From: Candidatus Omnitrophota bacterium
GTDB lineage: Bacteria; Omnitrophota; Gorgyraeia; Zapsychrales; Fredricksoniimonadaceae
Reading direction: 5' to 3'
NCBI GenBank assembly: GCA_015228785.1
Contig: JADGCU010000015.1
Span: forward strand, 1 to 35,595
DNA length: 35,595 nucleotides
The first letter of the stretch is position 1; every line of letters begins with the position of its first letter. Made by a program: the position numbers and the translations under genes. A model generated the notes under the pieces. That model did no database searches. It was not told where the DNA came from and saw only the letters and a program-made list of their open reading frames with translations. Positions 6,975 to 15,693 of this stretch are shown in pieces.

Positions 6975-9900
6975 TTAACTCTTACTTAGAATGGAAGAAA
7001 TATCCACTGGCATAATCTTCAGAATAATAGGCGAAAATCCATCTGTTTGAAGGGGATCCGCATTCTCCTGATTGCCTTTTACATTTAACCTGTTACCCTG
7101 TATCAACAAATCTAAATATTTGGGATTCAAATCAATACCGCCGACATCTTTGGTCATCGCAGGCTCCGACGACTTCCACTCTCCTGACCTAAAAGCATAC
7201 GGAACACCATTATGAACCCTCTGCTCAATCATCCTCGCCGCTACTTGCTCATCAGCTTTTGTTTTGATCGGTGAAAATTCACTCCGTGGAACAACGAGGT
7301 GTTCCGTGGTGAGCAGTCGTGACATATCCCCAATCAATCGTTCAACCTGAGCGGCGGCGCTCATAATAGGAATCTGGCGATCAGGATGAGTTAAATCTGT
7401 TCCCACCCGAACAGGTTTTACAGCAAAATTAAAACGCAGGGAAGAAACCTTCCTATTCACAAGCTCAAGCCTCTCCTGTTGACTGAGCAAGAAATATCGC
7501 TTCAAATTCTCCTGCAAACTTCCACCGCCAAGAAAGAATTCAAACAGGCCTTCCAGATTGAAATAGTTTTGATTAGTGCTGATATAGCGAATCTGCGAAA
7601 AATCAAAGCCCGCTGGAACATTATCCTTCTCAAGGATCTGCGGCTTAAACTGCCCATTACTCTCCAAATCAACATCAAATAAAAACCCGCCTTCCTGGCC
7701 CTCCTCTCTTTCAACCAATGTCGTCATCATTTGTTTCCCAGAACGATAAAAATGGCCCAGCCTCCGTTGATCAATTCGAAAACCCATGTCATCACCGTTA
7801 GGAATCACAAGGACCTTACACCCACGCTCGGCCAAATAAGCCAACCTGCCATTTAAAAACGGCTGAATCAACATTTCCAAATGCCCAACAGGTTTCGTGC
7901 TAATAACACCATCATCCGTTCTAAATGGATCGCCCACTGACCCATTCCTGGCCATGATCTCATCGACGGCCTTCTCCGGATCAAATCTGGTTCCCTGTGG
8001 GATCAACCCATATTCAATCTTCTGATTATGAACTTTCTCAAGTTCTTTAATGACCTTACCTGAAACCAAAATATCCTTTTTAGAAGGGTTAAAACGATAG
8101 ATCCCGTTCTGACTGTAAAAACTGACATCTCCCGAAGGAAGACCATAAAAACCGTTCTTCTTCCACAACTGTTCAATATGAGATACATTTTTATCATTTC
8201 CCATCACCAAGACGGGGATACCCCTTTGCTGGTCATCCCCCTGACATATCCCTTTAATATGCGCCACTCGGATTTCAGCAAGATTCGCCTCAACATCCTT
8301 TCCCTGAATGGTTAACCGCAAGGATGTACTATGAACTTTATCGCGTAATGTCGGATCATCTACTTCATACCCAACCAAGCGACCACCTTCCCCTCCAGCG
8401 CCAATAATAACCGCTATTTCACCTGCCTTTATTAATTCCTCCCCAACCCGATCATTTACCCTGTTCTCTTCCTTCTTTAATTGATCAATATGGGTCAAAC
8501 TCTCAGAAGGCGAACGTACTTGAGCGGCCTTTAACCGATTAGCCATTAGAGAAGGTTGTGCATCAATGATCTTCTGATGCTGATCAAACGAGACGGAAGG
8601 CGTGGCTGAAGGATCCTCAGTGCGATACGGAGGGAAATACTTTTTGATCGTCTCTAAAGCTTCTTCATTAGTTTTCTTATTTGTAAGACCAAAAAGCGTC
8701 TCTTCCTTGAGAACGCCATCCTTAAGCGACCTCACTCTCGGATTTGAAAATAAATATTTTATTTGCCCTGCCGAATACCCGCTTTCCAAAAGTTTCTGGC
8801 CAAATACTGTCGACGTATAAGGCTGTTCAAAAACAAGAACCTTTTCCTTTAAAGCCTCCAGCGGGCCCGCGCTCAAATGAACCAAATTCGTGACCCCTCT
8901 TAACCCCGGACGCTGTACCTCTGGTACCGGCAATATGCCTTCCACCGCATCCCGACGAAGAGTACCTACCGAATTTCGATCCGGCATATTCTCATCCCCC
9001 ACCAGGTCTTCCCTCAATGCCTTTAAAGAAACGCCTGAGCCGGCCTTAGGCCTGACCAATAGAGCAATCGTTCTTTTCTCTTCAGGACTATCAAAGGCCC
9101 TGAACAATCCCGGCACATAACCATTCACGATAATGACCGGCTGACCATTATTGACACGCGGATGAACAACAGGAAAAACACTGGTAGAAATAGCCACTTT
9201 ATTCACGCCATAAGGCAGCTTTTTTTCATACCAGTTGATCTTCTGAACCCCGCTCTCGACAATGATCATCTCCCGGGGAACGGCGATCTCGCCATTCTCC
9301 ACACTAACAGCTTCTTTCCCCTCAACAATGCGGACTTTTATGCCATAACGCCTTTCAAAATCCGGAATACTGATCGAAAATCTTGACGGCGCCCATAATT
9401 GATCCACGTCCTCATCGGTCAGTCCATATTTTGTGACCAACTCGATCGCTGGAATAATCGGAGTCTGGCTAAAAGGGGCCTTAAACGTTCTTTCAAAATC
9501 AGGAGTATCATAAATTTCCCTAATCCGTCTTATAGTCTTCGGATCTCTAATGCCGTTTTGATATCCCTTGTAAGCGTCGCTATAGAATTCCTGTAACTTA
9601 TCCGGATGTTTCTGATAATAGGCGCCTCCCAAGACCCGCAGGCCGGCCACATCGCATCCAAAACTCTCAATTCTGTCTAAAATCGCACCAATAAGAGGTA
9701 AATTAAACTTTCCATCAGACCCTACCGTTGTCGGAGGCTTGAGCAGCATCACAGCTTCCTGCTGTCCAGGATCAAGAAGCTCAGATGAATCCATGAGGAC
9801 AAGATCTTCACCATTCACAGTTTTCGAATCATCCGCCTCTTTAAGAAGACTCACAAGATCATCCCGACTCATGGAACGGGCTAAATTCTTAAGTCGCTTT

Positions 9901-12900
9901 GCTATAGAATTAAGCTGAGGGATATTGACGACCTTTATGTTAGTATCCACAAATTTCTTATACTGTTCCCTCGAAAGCCTTCCTTCGACCAACAAATATG
10001 CTGCGTGTGCGATCTCAGCAACACTTCCAATCTGAACCAATAGAGGATTTTGCGTTTCCGCTCCATTAACCGCCATTTGCATGATCTCGTTATCATCAAG
10101 CTCCGCGTCAAGTGCCAAGGATAAAAGGTACATAACAATAAGCCCTAGAATATTCTCACGATCAAAGTTCTCCGAACCTTCAGCATCCAGCTGTTGACCA
10201 ACCATGCTGGCCGCACGATTAAGTCCGCGCCAACGCGGATAATTCACCCTCCTAATAAGTTCTGCCATAGGGGCAAGCTTCTCTCCTGCGTTGAGAGGTG
10301 TGAGATCATAACGATTCAAAAGGTCTCCAAGTCCGATTTCTTTGAGCATCTCAACCCCATACGCTAACTCTGAGGAAATAAACTTGGATTTGACCCCCTC
10401 CGGTTCAAACATATACTCAGCTAATTCATCCCGCATAATCTCATACATATGGGCAATCCTGTCGCGATCCAACTCCTCGGTTCTGTGGACAATAGGAGGC
10501 AAATCTTTGGTATATTGTCCGCTGGCCCCTGTCTTACGATAAGGATAAAAATCATCCGCCTTTCCCAAAATCGTCGTTCCATACTGTGCCAAATTATTCC
10601 CCCACTTCGAACCAGGCATGGGAACCGCAACAGAAAGACCAATGTTGGTAGGATCGGTTTCTTGGACAAATTTAATCGTTTGTCTCACGTCCCATTCCGT
10701 CTCACCCGGAAGCCCAACCATAATAAATAGCCTCACCTCCTCAATGCCCGCCTCTTTGGCCATCTGGATCGCTTTCCGATTGGTAGCGATATCCGTTCCT
10801 TTGCCGATCACTGTATCCAATATCCGCTGAGAACCACTCTCAATACCAAAGGCTACACCAATGCACCCCGATCTCTTCATAGCGCGAAGTAATTCTGGAT
10901 TCATCGTATTTGTCCGAATAGAAGCCCGCCATCTAATATCCAGACCAGCATCCTGGATAGCCTTACAAAGATTCAACAGCCATTTTCGATCAGAGCTAAT
11001 ACCATCATCAATAAATGAAAAATTTCTCTGCCCTTGACGATAATAATTCCTGATCTCATCAACAATATTCTCCGCGCTTCTTTTTCTTAAGGACCTTCCA
11101 AAAACGCCCTTGGAACAGAAGGTACAGCCAAAAGGGCATCCTCTTGTTGTCAAAATAGGAACTGCTTTATTGGCAGGATTCACAATCCACACATCATAAC
11201 GCGCCATTTCCGCAGGCGGAATTGCAGGAAAAGGTAAAGCATCAATATCGGTCAGCACATCCGGATTTCCGGTATCAAATATTTCACCTGGATATTTAAT
11301 ACTGAATCCCTTAACAGCCAATATTTCGTCCTTTTCCCCTGACCGGTGAATAGCGTTAACAAATTGACAAAACGATCTTTCCCCTTCTTGACGGAAACTA
11401 ATATCAAAATTTGATTCCTTTAACATATTAAGATTATTAACAGCACTAGGGTGAGGGCCACCTGCCGCAATAATAACATTGGGGTCTAGTTCTCTGGCAA
11501 TATCTGCGGCCCGAAATGCATTGGAAGAAGATGCTGTCGTAAAAGATACCCCAACGATATCTGGCTGAAATTCTCTCATCACTTTCTTTAAATGAGCCTC
11601 TCTTTGCAACTTTGTTTTCTCAGGACCAACTCCCAGATCAAGAATCCTAACTTCCGCATCAGAATCTTTTTTGAGAGAAGATTTTAAATAATACAAACCC
11701 AAAGGGGGGTTAAAACTATTAAGACCCGTGATGTGCGACTGGACCAAAAGAACACGGGGCTTTCGACTTCCTTGAATAATAGAATCTGAAACTTTCGCAT
11801 AATTGGCCGGAGAGCCATGGATAACATCCGGCTCTTGAGCGCCTTCTCCCTTACGCACGGGACGCCACACATGAAGTCCTGGGCGTAGCTGTACAAATCC
11901 ATCATTCGAAGTGGGTTGCGCATTCATCGCAAACTCGTTAAGGATACGACTGACCTCATTTGCGGCCTCTACAGAGGTCATTCCCTCTCCATATTCTCGC
12001 CCGTTAAAACTGCCGCCCCTTGTATAACGCAATTCTTGCTTCAGCTTCTGTTGCTGCTGCGAATCAAGATCTTGTTCAAAACCTACAATAATGGATGTTT
12101 TCTTTTCCTGCGCATCCGTTGTAACAAAACAAGCTGCTAACGCTTCCGAAAAACTCAACCCCAAAATTAATCTTTCAATGATCTGACCAGACGGCGATAG
12201 CCTTACGCTCTCAGAAACAGAATAAATCGTATTGCCATCATCATCCGTGCTCTTGCGAATAACCCCGGCATCGCTTCTCTCAAGCTGTCTAATAACGGCC
12301 AACAACGCATCAGGCGCCGAAACATCAGCGGACAACGACTTAAACTCCGGCTCAGCGCCCAACCCGTTCTCATTCAAAGTCTCTCGCCATCCCTCCGTAC
12401 TTCTTAATGGAACATTAAATACCTGAGCAACTATTGTCTTTCCGGTAACCGCCTCACCGGCACCTATCATCATTGCTTTTTCTGAAACACGACGTCCCTT
12501 CACAATATCGGGATTATAATCATATCCTCCTGAAAAATACTTTCGGGGAACAACCTCTTTCGAATTATCATCGTACTCTTCTTTGATAAAATTAAAGACT
12601 CCTACCTTAACCGCCTTAAGATACTGCTGATAAATCTTTTCTTTTGCAGCCAAATCATCCGCCTTGATGCCATTAACCTTGTTTTTCTCAACATACGTTT
12701 TCCCTAATAATGTCTCACGCAAATTCCGCTTGAACCATGTAGCCAAAACCATGGAATAAAATATTTGCCTCAAATTGGCAAAGGACTCGCCTTCATTAAC
12801 CTCTTTTTCAATCTCAGGTAGAATTAAAGAACGCATGATCGATGAGGAAACATCGCTAATCTTCTCCGCGTCCCGAGCACCTTCCTGACCGTTCTCTTTC

Positions 12901-13565
12901 AAAGCAAGATAATCGCTCTCCAGCATAACTTTTAAATGTGTTGAAACAACAAACGCCACTTCCCCTCGAACAAAAATCTCAGCCTTACTAGGGACAATCC
13001 ACACCTTATGAAAGGTATCAACAGGGATTTCCGTGGTTCCGTAAAGCTTGCCAGCTTTTGCATAAAGTTCATTCCAAAACCTACGGCCCAAATCCCTCTC
13101 GGGATACATTAAAGAAGAAACAAGCTGTTTAAGAATATAATCCTGGGCAAGCAGGTCTTGCCCCATTGTTGTCTGACCAAACTTCTCCGCGACCATCCTG
13201 TCTTTTTCATAGGGCGAAAGATTAACCCAAAGATCATTCTCGGGAGTAGTGAGACTAGCAAGAAAATACTTAATGAGCCGGGCGGCATCATCCTTTAAGC
13301 CCGCAGGGTCCGATGTACCATCACCAGTGTCCAGAATAAAGTCCATCCGAAACGGATTCTTCGTATCAATCTTAATCCCTTTAAGAAGAAGCGGCGCAAC
13401 GCTCGGACTTAGTAACACCATGGTCCCAGGAACAGGCAGAACAACACTGCCTCCTGAAAAACTGCCAGCAGACGCAAGTTGGGCATAGGAAGACGGAACG
13501 CTTGAGCACACGAATGCCACAAGCGTCACGAAAGAAATAAGCCTATGAATTGTTTCTTTGAACAT
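6975..13565 (-). CDS. Giant multidomain protein: signal peptide, B12-binding radical SAM, NDK-like and UDPGP-like domains
   Basis: A 2196-residue single frame. Residues 1-28 form a signal peptide (basic start, hydrophobic core, SSYA cleavage site). Residues 30-400 are a conserved region with TTMGQDLLAQDYILKQL and PVDTFHKVWIVPSKAEIF, which I associate with Omnitrophota giant proteins. Residues 603-745 look like a B12-binding domain (PPLGLYYL, AGGPHPSAV) without a visible D-x-H-x2-G His. Residues 800-990 are radical SAM (CPFGCTFC: Cys810, Cys814, Cys817; GIESGSQ; GLPGET). Residues 1050-1265 are helical and unassigned. Residues 1266-1340 plus 1475-1580 resemble nucleoside diphosphate kinase (LLKPP Lys1276, GTLRRD Arg1537/1538, NLVHLS His1563) split by an insertion. 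Residues 1715-2070 resemble UDPGP pyrophosphorylases (GAGGEGGRL, IPNGDDMG, STNQNYFNL). Residues 2141-2185 are a conserved tail. The ATG at 13565 has AAGGGG upstream. Substrate and product are unknown. Confidence 0.85.
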   Translation of the reverse strand: MFKETIHRLISFVTLVAFVCSSVPSSYAQLASAGSFSGGSVVLPVPGTMVLLSPSVAPLLLKGIKIDTKNPFRMDFILDTGDGTSDPAGLKDDAARLIKYFLASLTTPENDLWVNLSPYEKDRMVAEKFGQTTMGQDLLAQDYILKQLVSSLMYPERDLGRRFWNELYAKAGKLYGTTEIPVDTFHKVWIVPSKAEIFVRGEVAFVVSTHLKVMLESDYLALKENGQEGARDAEKISDVSSSIMRSLILPEIEKEVNEGESFANLRQIFYSMVLATWFKRNLRETLLGKTYVEKNKVNGIKADDLAAKEKIYQQYLKAVKVGVFNFIKEEYDDNSKEVVPRKYFSGGYDYNPDIVKGRRVSEKAMMIGAGEAVTGKTIVAQVFNVPLRSTEGWRETLNENGLGAEPEFKSLSADVSAPDALLAVIRQLERSDAGVIRKSTDDDGNTIYSVSESVRLSPSGQIIERLILGLSFSEALAACFVTTDAQEKKTSIIVGFEQDLDSQQQQKLKQELRYTRGGSFNGREYGEGMTSVEAANEVSRILNEFAMNAQPTSNDGFVQLRPGLHVWRPVRKGEGAQEPDVIHGSPANYAKVSDSIIQGSRKPRVLLVQSHITGLNSFNPPLGLYYLKSSLKKDSDAEVRILDLGVGPEKTKLQREAHLKKVMREFQPDIVGVSFTTASSSNAFRAADIARELDPNVIIAAGGPHPSAVNNLNMLKESNFDISFRQEGERSFCQFVNAIHRSGEKDEILAVKGFSIKYPGEIFDTGNPDVLTDIDALPFPAIPPAEMARYDVWIVNPANKAVPILTTRGCPFGCTFCSKGVFGRSLRKRSAENIVDEIRNYYRQGQRNFSFIDDGISSDRKWLLNLCKAIQDAGLDIRWRASIRTNTMNPELLRAMKRSGCIGVAFGIESGSQRILDTVIGKGTDIATNRKAIQMAKEAGIEEVRLFIMVGLPGETEWDVRQTIKFVQETDPTNIGLSVAVPMPGSKWGNNLAQYGTTILGKADDFYPYRKTGASGQYTKDLPPIVHRTEELDRDRIAHMYEIMRDELAEYMFEPEGVKSKFISSELAYGVEMLKEIGLGDLLNRYDLTPLNAGEKLAPMAELIRRVNYPRWRGLNRAASMVGQQLDAEGSENFDRENILGLIVMYLLSLALDAELDDNEIMQMAVNGAETQNPLLVQIGSVAEIAHAAYLLVEGRLSREQYKKFVDTNIKVVNIPQLNSIAKRLKNLARSMSRDDLVSLLKEADDSKTVNGEDLVLMDSSELLDPGQQEAVMLLKPPTTVGSDGKFNLPLIGAILDRIESFGCDVAGLRVLGGAYYQKHPDKLQEFYSDAYKGYQNGIRDPKTIRRIREIYDTPDFERTFKAPFSQTPIIPAIELVTKYGLTDEDVDQLWAPSRFSISIPDFERRYGIKVRIVEGKEAVSVENGEIAVPREMIIVESGVQKINWYEKKLPYGVNKVAISTSVFPVVHPRVNNGQPVIIVNGYVPGLFRAFDSPEEKRTIALLVRPKAGSGVSLKALREDLVGDENMPDRNSVGTLRRDAVEGILPVPEVQRPGLRGVTNLVHLSAGPLEALKEKVLVFEQPYTSTVFGQKLLESGYSAGQIKYLFSNPRVRSLKDGVLKEETLFGLTNKKTNEEALETIKKYFPPYRTEDPSATPSVSFDQHQKIIDAQPSLMANRLKAAQVRSPSESLTHIDQLKKEENRVNDRVGEELIKAGEIAVIIGAGGEGGRLVGYEVDDPTLRDKVHSTSLRLTIQGKDVEANLAEIRVAHIKGICQGDDQQRGIPVLVMGNDKNVSHIEQLWKKNGFYGLPSGDVSFYSQNGIYRFNPSKKDILVSGKVIKELEKVHNQKIEYGLIPQGTRFDPEKAVDEIMARNGSVGDPFRTDDGVISTKPVGHLEMLIQPFLNGRLAYLAERGCKVLVIPNGDDMGFRIDQRRLGHFYRSGKQMMTTLVEREEGQEGGFLFDVDLESNGQFKPQILEKDNVPAGFDFSQIRYISTNQNYFNLEGLFEFFLGGGSLQENLKRYFLLSQQERLELVNRKVSSLRFNFAVKPVRVGTDLTHPDRQIPIMSAAAQVERLIGDMSRLLTTEHLVVPRSEFSPIKTKADEQVAARMIEQRVHNGVPYAFRSGEWKSSEPAMTKDVGGIDLNPKYLDLLIQGNRLNVKGNQENADPLQTDGFSPIILKIMPVDISSILSKS

Positions 13566-13865
13566 TCCCTGCCCCTTTGATTCAACGAACTCCCACCAAA
13601 TGAAGTATACTTTACATATTATAAATATAAGGGAATGAAGAAAGGATCGAGAGAAAACGCTATTACTAAATCTTATAACACCATGAAATATATTATTTTA
13701 TGGATATTTATAAATAATAAATAATCATATTTCTTATATACTAATCTTGACAAATTTTACAAAATTCTTAATTAATCGATTCTTCTTACTTTTATTCTTC
13801 CTATAAAAGAAAAAAGCCGTTCTCTCGAACGGCTTTCTTATTTCATTATAAAATCATTGCGTCTT
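13566..13865. other. AT-rich intergenic region upstream of the giant gene
   Basis: This 300-base gap is very A/T-rich, especially 13680-13800. On the minus strand TATAAT lies about 50 bases before the giant gene start but has no good -35 at 17 bases. On the plus strand TTGACA at 13747-13752 is a perfect -35, but its -10 is poor and no plus-strand gene follows. The terminator of the downstream PilZ gene sits at the right end. No other feature is supported. Confidence 0.5.
13801..13836 (-). terminator. Rho-independent terminator of the second PilZ gene
   Basis: A perfect 10-base-pair stem (AAAGCCGTTC at 13813-13822 with GAACGGCTTT at 13827-13836) closes a TCTC tetraloop. On the minus strand it is followed by TTTCTTTTATAG and begins 29 bases past the PilZ stop. 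The plus-strand side (CTTATTTC) is less T-rich. Confidence 0.9.
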
Positions 13866-14234
13866 TTACATATGAGACGCAGCATTACGAGTTGGCGTCT
13901 TCAGTTGAACAAACCGAACAGCGATTTCATAGCATCTGCCTGATTTCTCATCAACGCGCGTCACCTCGCCAAATCCCTGAAAAATATCGACTATAACGGA
14001 AAGCGTTACGCTCACCTCTAAAATATCTCCCACAGCGTAAGGAATTTCACTCGAAAAAAGAAGACCCGTCAAACTCATATTATGCGTGCTCGACAAACTC
14101 CATGATTCCTCGGTTCTCTTTAAAACTGACTGATGCAAACGATGACGGATCGCCACAACACGTTCCGCGCGCAACGCTCCACGACGTTCTATCAATTTCT
14201 TAACCTTCTTAATTTTCTTAGCTGATCTTGTCAT
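13866..14234 (-). CDS. PilZ domain protein (second copy)
   Basis: A 122-residue protein. A lysine-rich N-terminus (about residues 1-17) precedes the PilZ domain, with RRGALRAERV supplying the Arg motif and NMSLTGLLF the N-x-S-x2-G motif. VGDILEVSVTL and GFGEVTRVDE are standard PilZ strands. No membrane span. It is likely a cytoplasmic c-di-GMP receptor. The ATG at 14234 has GGTGGAG 5 bases upstream. It is a single gene between fumC and a strong terminator. It is clearly different in sequence from the PilZ protein at 2278-2748, so the two are not a recent duplication. Confidence 0.82.
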   Translation of the reverse strand: MTRSAKKIKKVKKLIERRGALRAERVVAIRHRLHQSVLKRTEESWSLSSTHNMSLTGLLFSSEIPYAVGDILEVSVTLSVIVDIFQGFGEVTRVDEKSGRCYEIAVRFVQLKTPTRNAASHM

Positions 14235-14270
14235 AATATCTCCACCAAATAATTTTACCCCTTCGTTAAT

Positions 14271-14299
14271 AAAAAATCACGGGGTTTTTTGTCACCCGT
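14271..14299 (-). terminator. Probable fumC terminator
   Basis: On the minus strand ACGGGT (14294-14299) pairs with ACCCCGT (14279-14285), with one bulged C and an 8-base A-rich loop. The run GATTTTTT follows (14271-14278). It begins 5 bases after the fumC stop, so it would end the gltA-pepA-fumC transcript. The stem is short, so strength is uncertain. Confidence 0.55.
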
Positions 14300-14303
14300 A
14301 ACA

Positions 14304-15692
14304 TCAATACGGATGCGTCATATCCTGAGGCCGAACGATTCTGTCGAAATCTTCCCCCTTCACGAATCCTAAAGCAAGCGCCGCCTCCTTAAGGGTTGTA
14401 TTTTCCTTATGCGCTTTTTTTGCAACTTCTGCGGCCTTATCGTAACCGATATGCCCGGTCAAAGCAGTCACCAACATCAAAGAACGATCCACATGTTCCT
14501 TGATCCTGGGCATATTCGCCTCAATACCAACAATACAATTAATCCGGAAACTTTCGCACGCATCTGTCAACAACCTTATGGAATGAAGAACATTATAAAT
14601 AATAACCGGCTTATACACATTAAGTTCAAAATTACCGGACGCTCCCGCAATGGTGACTGCAACATCATAGCCCATCACTTGAGCACAAACCATGGTCATG
14701 GCCTCACACTGTGTGGGATTGACCTTCCCGGGCATAATCGAACTACCCGGCTCGTTCTCCGGAATCAAAATCTCGCCGATCCCAGAACGAGGCCCAGATG
14801 AAAGCCAGCGAATGTCATTGGCGATCTTCATCAGAGACGCGGCTACCGTCTTTAATGCGCCGCTCAATTCAACCATGGCATCGTGCGCGGCCATCGCCTC
14901 AAAGGTATTATCCGCCTGACGAAATACCAGGCCCGTTTCAGAAGAAATATGCTTTGTCGCAACTTTCGCGAAATCTTTATGGGTATTAAGCCCAGTCCCG
15001 ACGGCTGTCCCACCAATAGCCAACTGAAGCAGCCGTGGCATTGTTGCCTCCAGTCGATCGACCGCGTTAGCGAGCTGCTGCGCATAACCAGAAAATTCCT
15101 GCCCCAAGGTTAGCGGTGTCGCATCCATCAAGTGTGTCCGGCCGATCTTCACAATATCCTTAAACGCCTCAGTTTTTTCTAAAAATATCCCATACAATGA
15201 ACGCAACGATGGAATCAATTTTTCATGAACGGCCACGGCCGCGGCCACATGCATCGCTGTTGGAAAAATATCGTTAGAAGATTGCCCCTTATTTACAGCG
15301 TCATTAGGATGAACAAGTGATTTCAGCCCCAGCTCCCCTCCCAGAATTTCAGAGGCGCGATTAGCCAAAACCTCGTTCATATTCATGTTGGTCTGGGTGC
15401 CACTTCCCGTCTGCCAAATGACAAGGGGGAAATGGCCATCAAACTTCCCGGAAACAACCTCATCCGCTGCCTGAATGATCGCCTGCGACTTTTTCCCGTC
15501 TAGGACACCAAGCTCCCTGTTTGTACAAGCTGCTGCTTTTTTAACAAGAGCCAAGGCATAAATAAAATCCAAAGGAAAACTCTCCCCCCCGATCTTGAAA
15601 TTCTGGATCGAGCGGGCCGTCTGGGCGCCGTAATACTTGTCCGACGGAACCTTGATCTGGCCAAAACTGTCTGCTTCTAAACGATAGTTCAT
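14304..15692 (-). CDS. fumC: Fumarate hydratase, class II
   Basis: A 462-residue oxygen-stable, iron-free fumarase of normal length. The superfamily signature [11 protein letters not shown] is intact, and [32 protein letters not shown] (substrate-binding residues) and [11 protein letters not shown] (catalytic region) are all present. It interconverts fumarate and malate. The ATG at 15692 follows the pepA stop by one base, with no strong ribosome site of its own, which suggests coupled translation. With gltA two genes upstream it forms a partial TCA operon. An aspartase assignment is disfavoured by the fumarase-type start [16 protein letters not shown] and the closing MTHPY. Confidence 0.95.
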   Translation of the reverse strand: MNYRLEADSFGQIKVPSDKYYGAQTARSIQNFKIGGESFPLDFIYALALVKKAAACTNRELGVLDGKKSQAIIQAADEVVSGKFDGHFPLVIWQTGSGTQTNMNMNEVLANRASEILGGELGLKSLVHPNDAVNKGQSSNDIFPTAMHVAAAVAVHEKLIPSLRSLYGIFLEKTEAFKDIVKIGRTHLMDATPLTLGQEFSGYAQQLANAVDRLEATMPRLLQLAIGGTAVGTGLNTHKDFAKVATKHISSETGLVFRQADNTFEAMAAHDAMVELSGALKTVAASLMKIANDIRWLSSGPRSGIGEILIPENEPGSSIMPGKVNPTQCEAMTMVCAQVMGYDVAVTIAGASGNFELNVYKPVIIYNVLHSIRLLTDACESFRINCIVGIEANMPRIKEHVDRSLMLVTALTGHIGYDKAAEVAKKAHKENTTLKEAALALGFVKGEDFDRIVRPQDMTHPY

Positions 15693-15693
15693 A

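Noticed and set aside
13747-13836. Possible plus-strand small RNA from TTGACA to the hairpin
   Set aside because: The -10 box at the right distance is poor, and the hairpin is fully explained as the PilZ gene terminator on the other strand.
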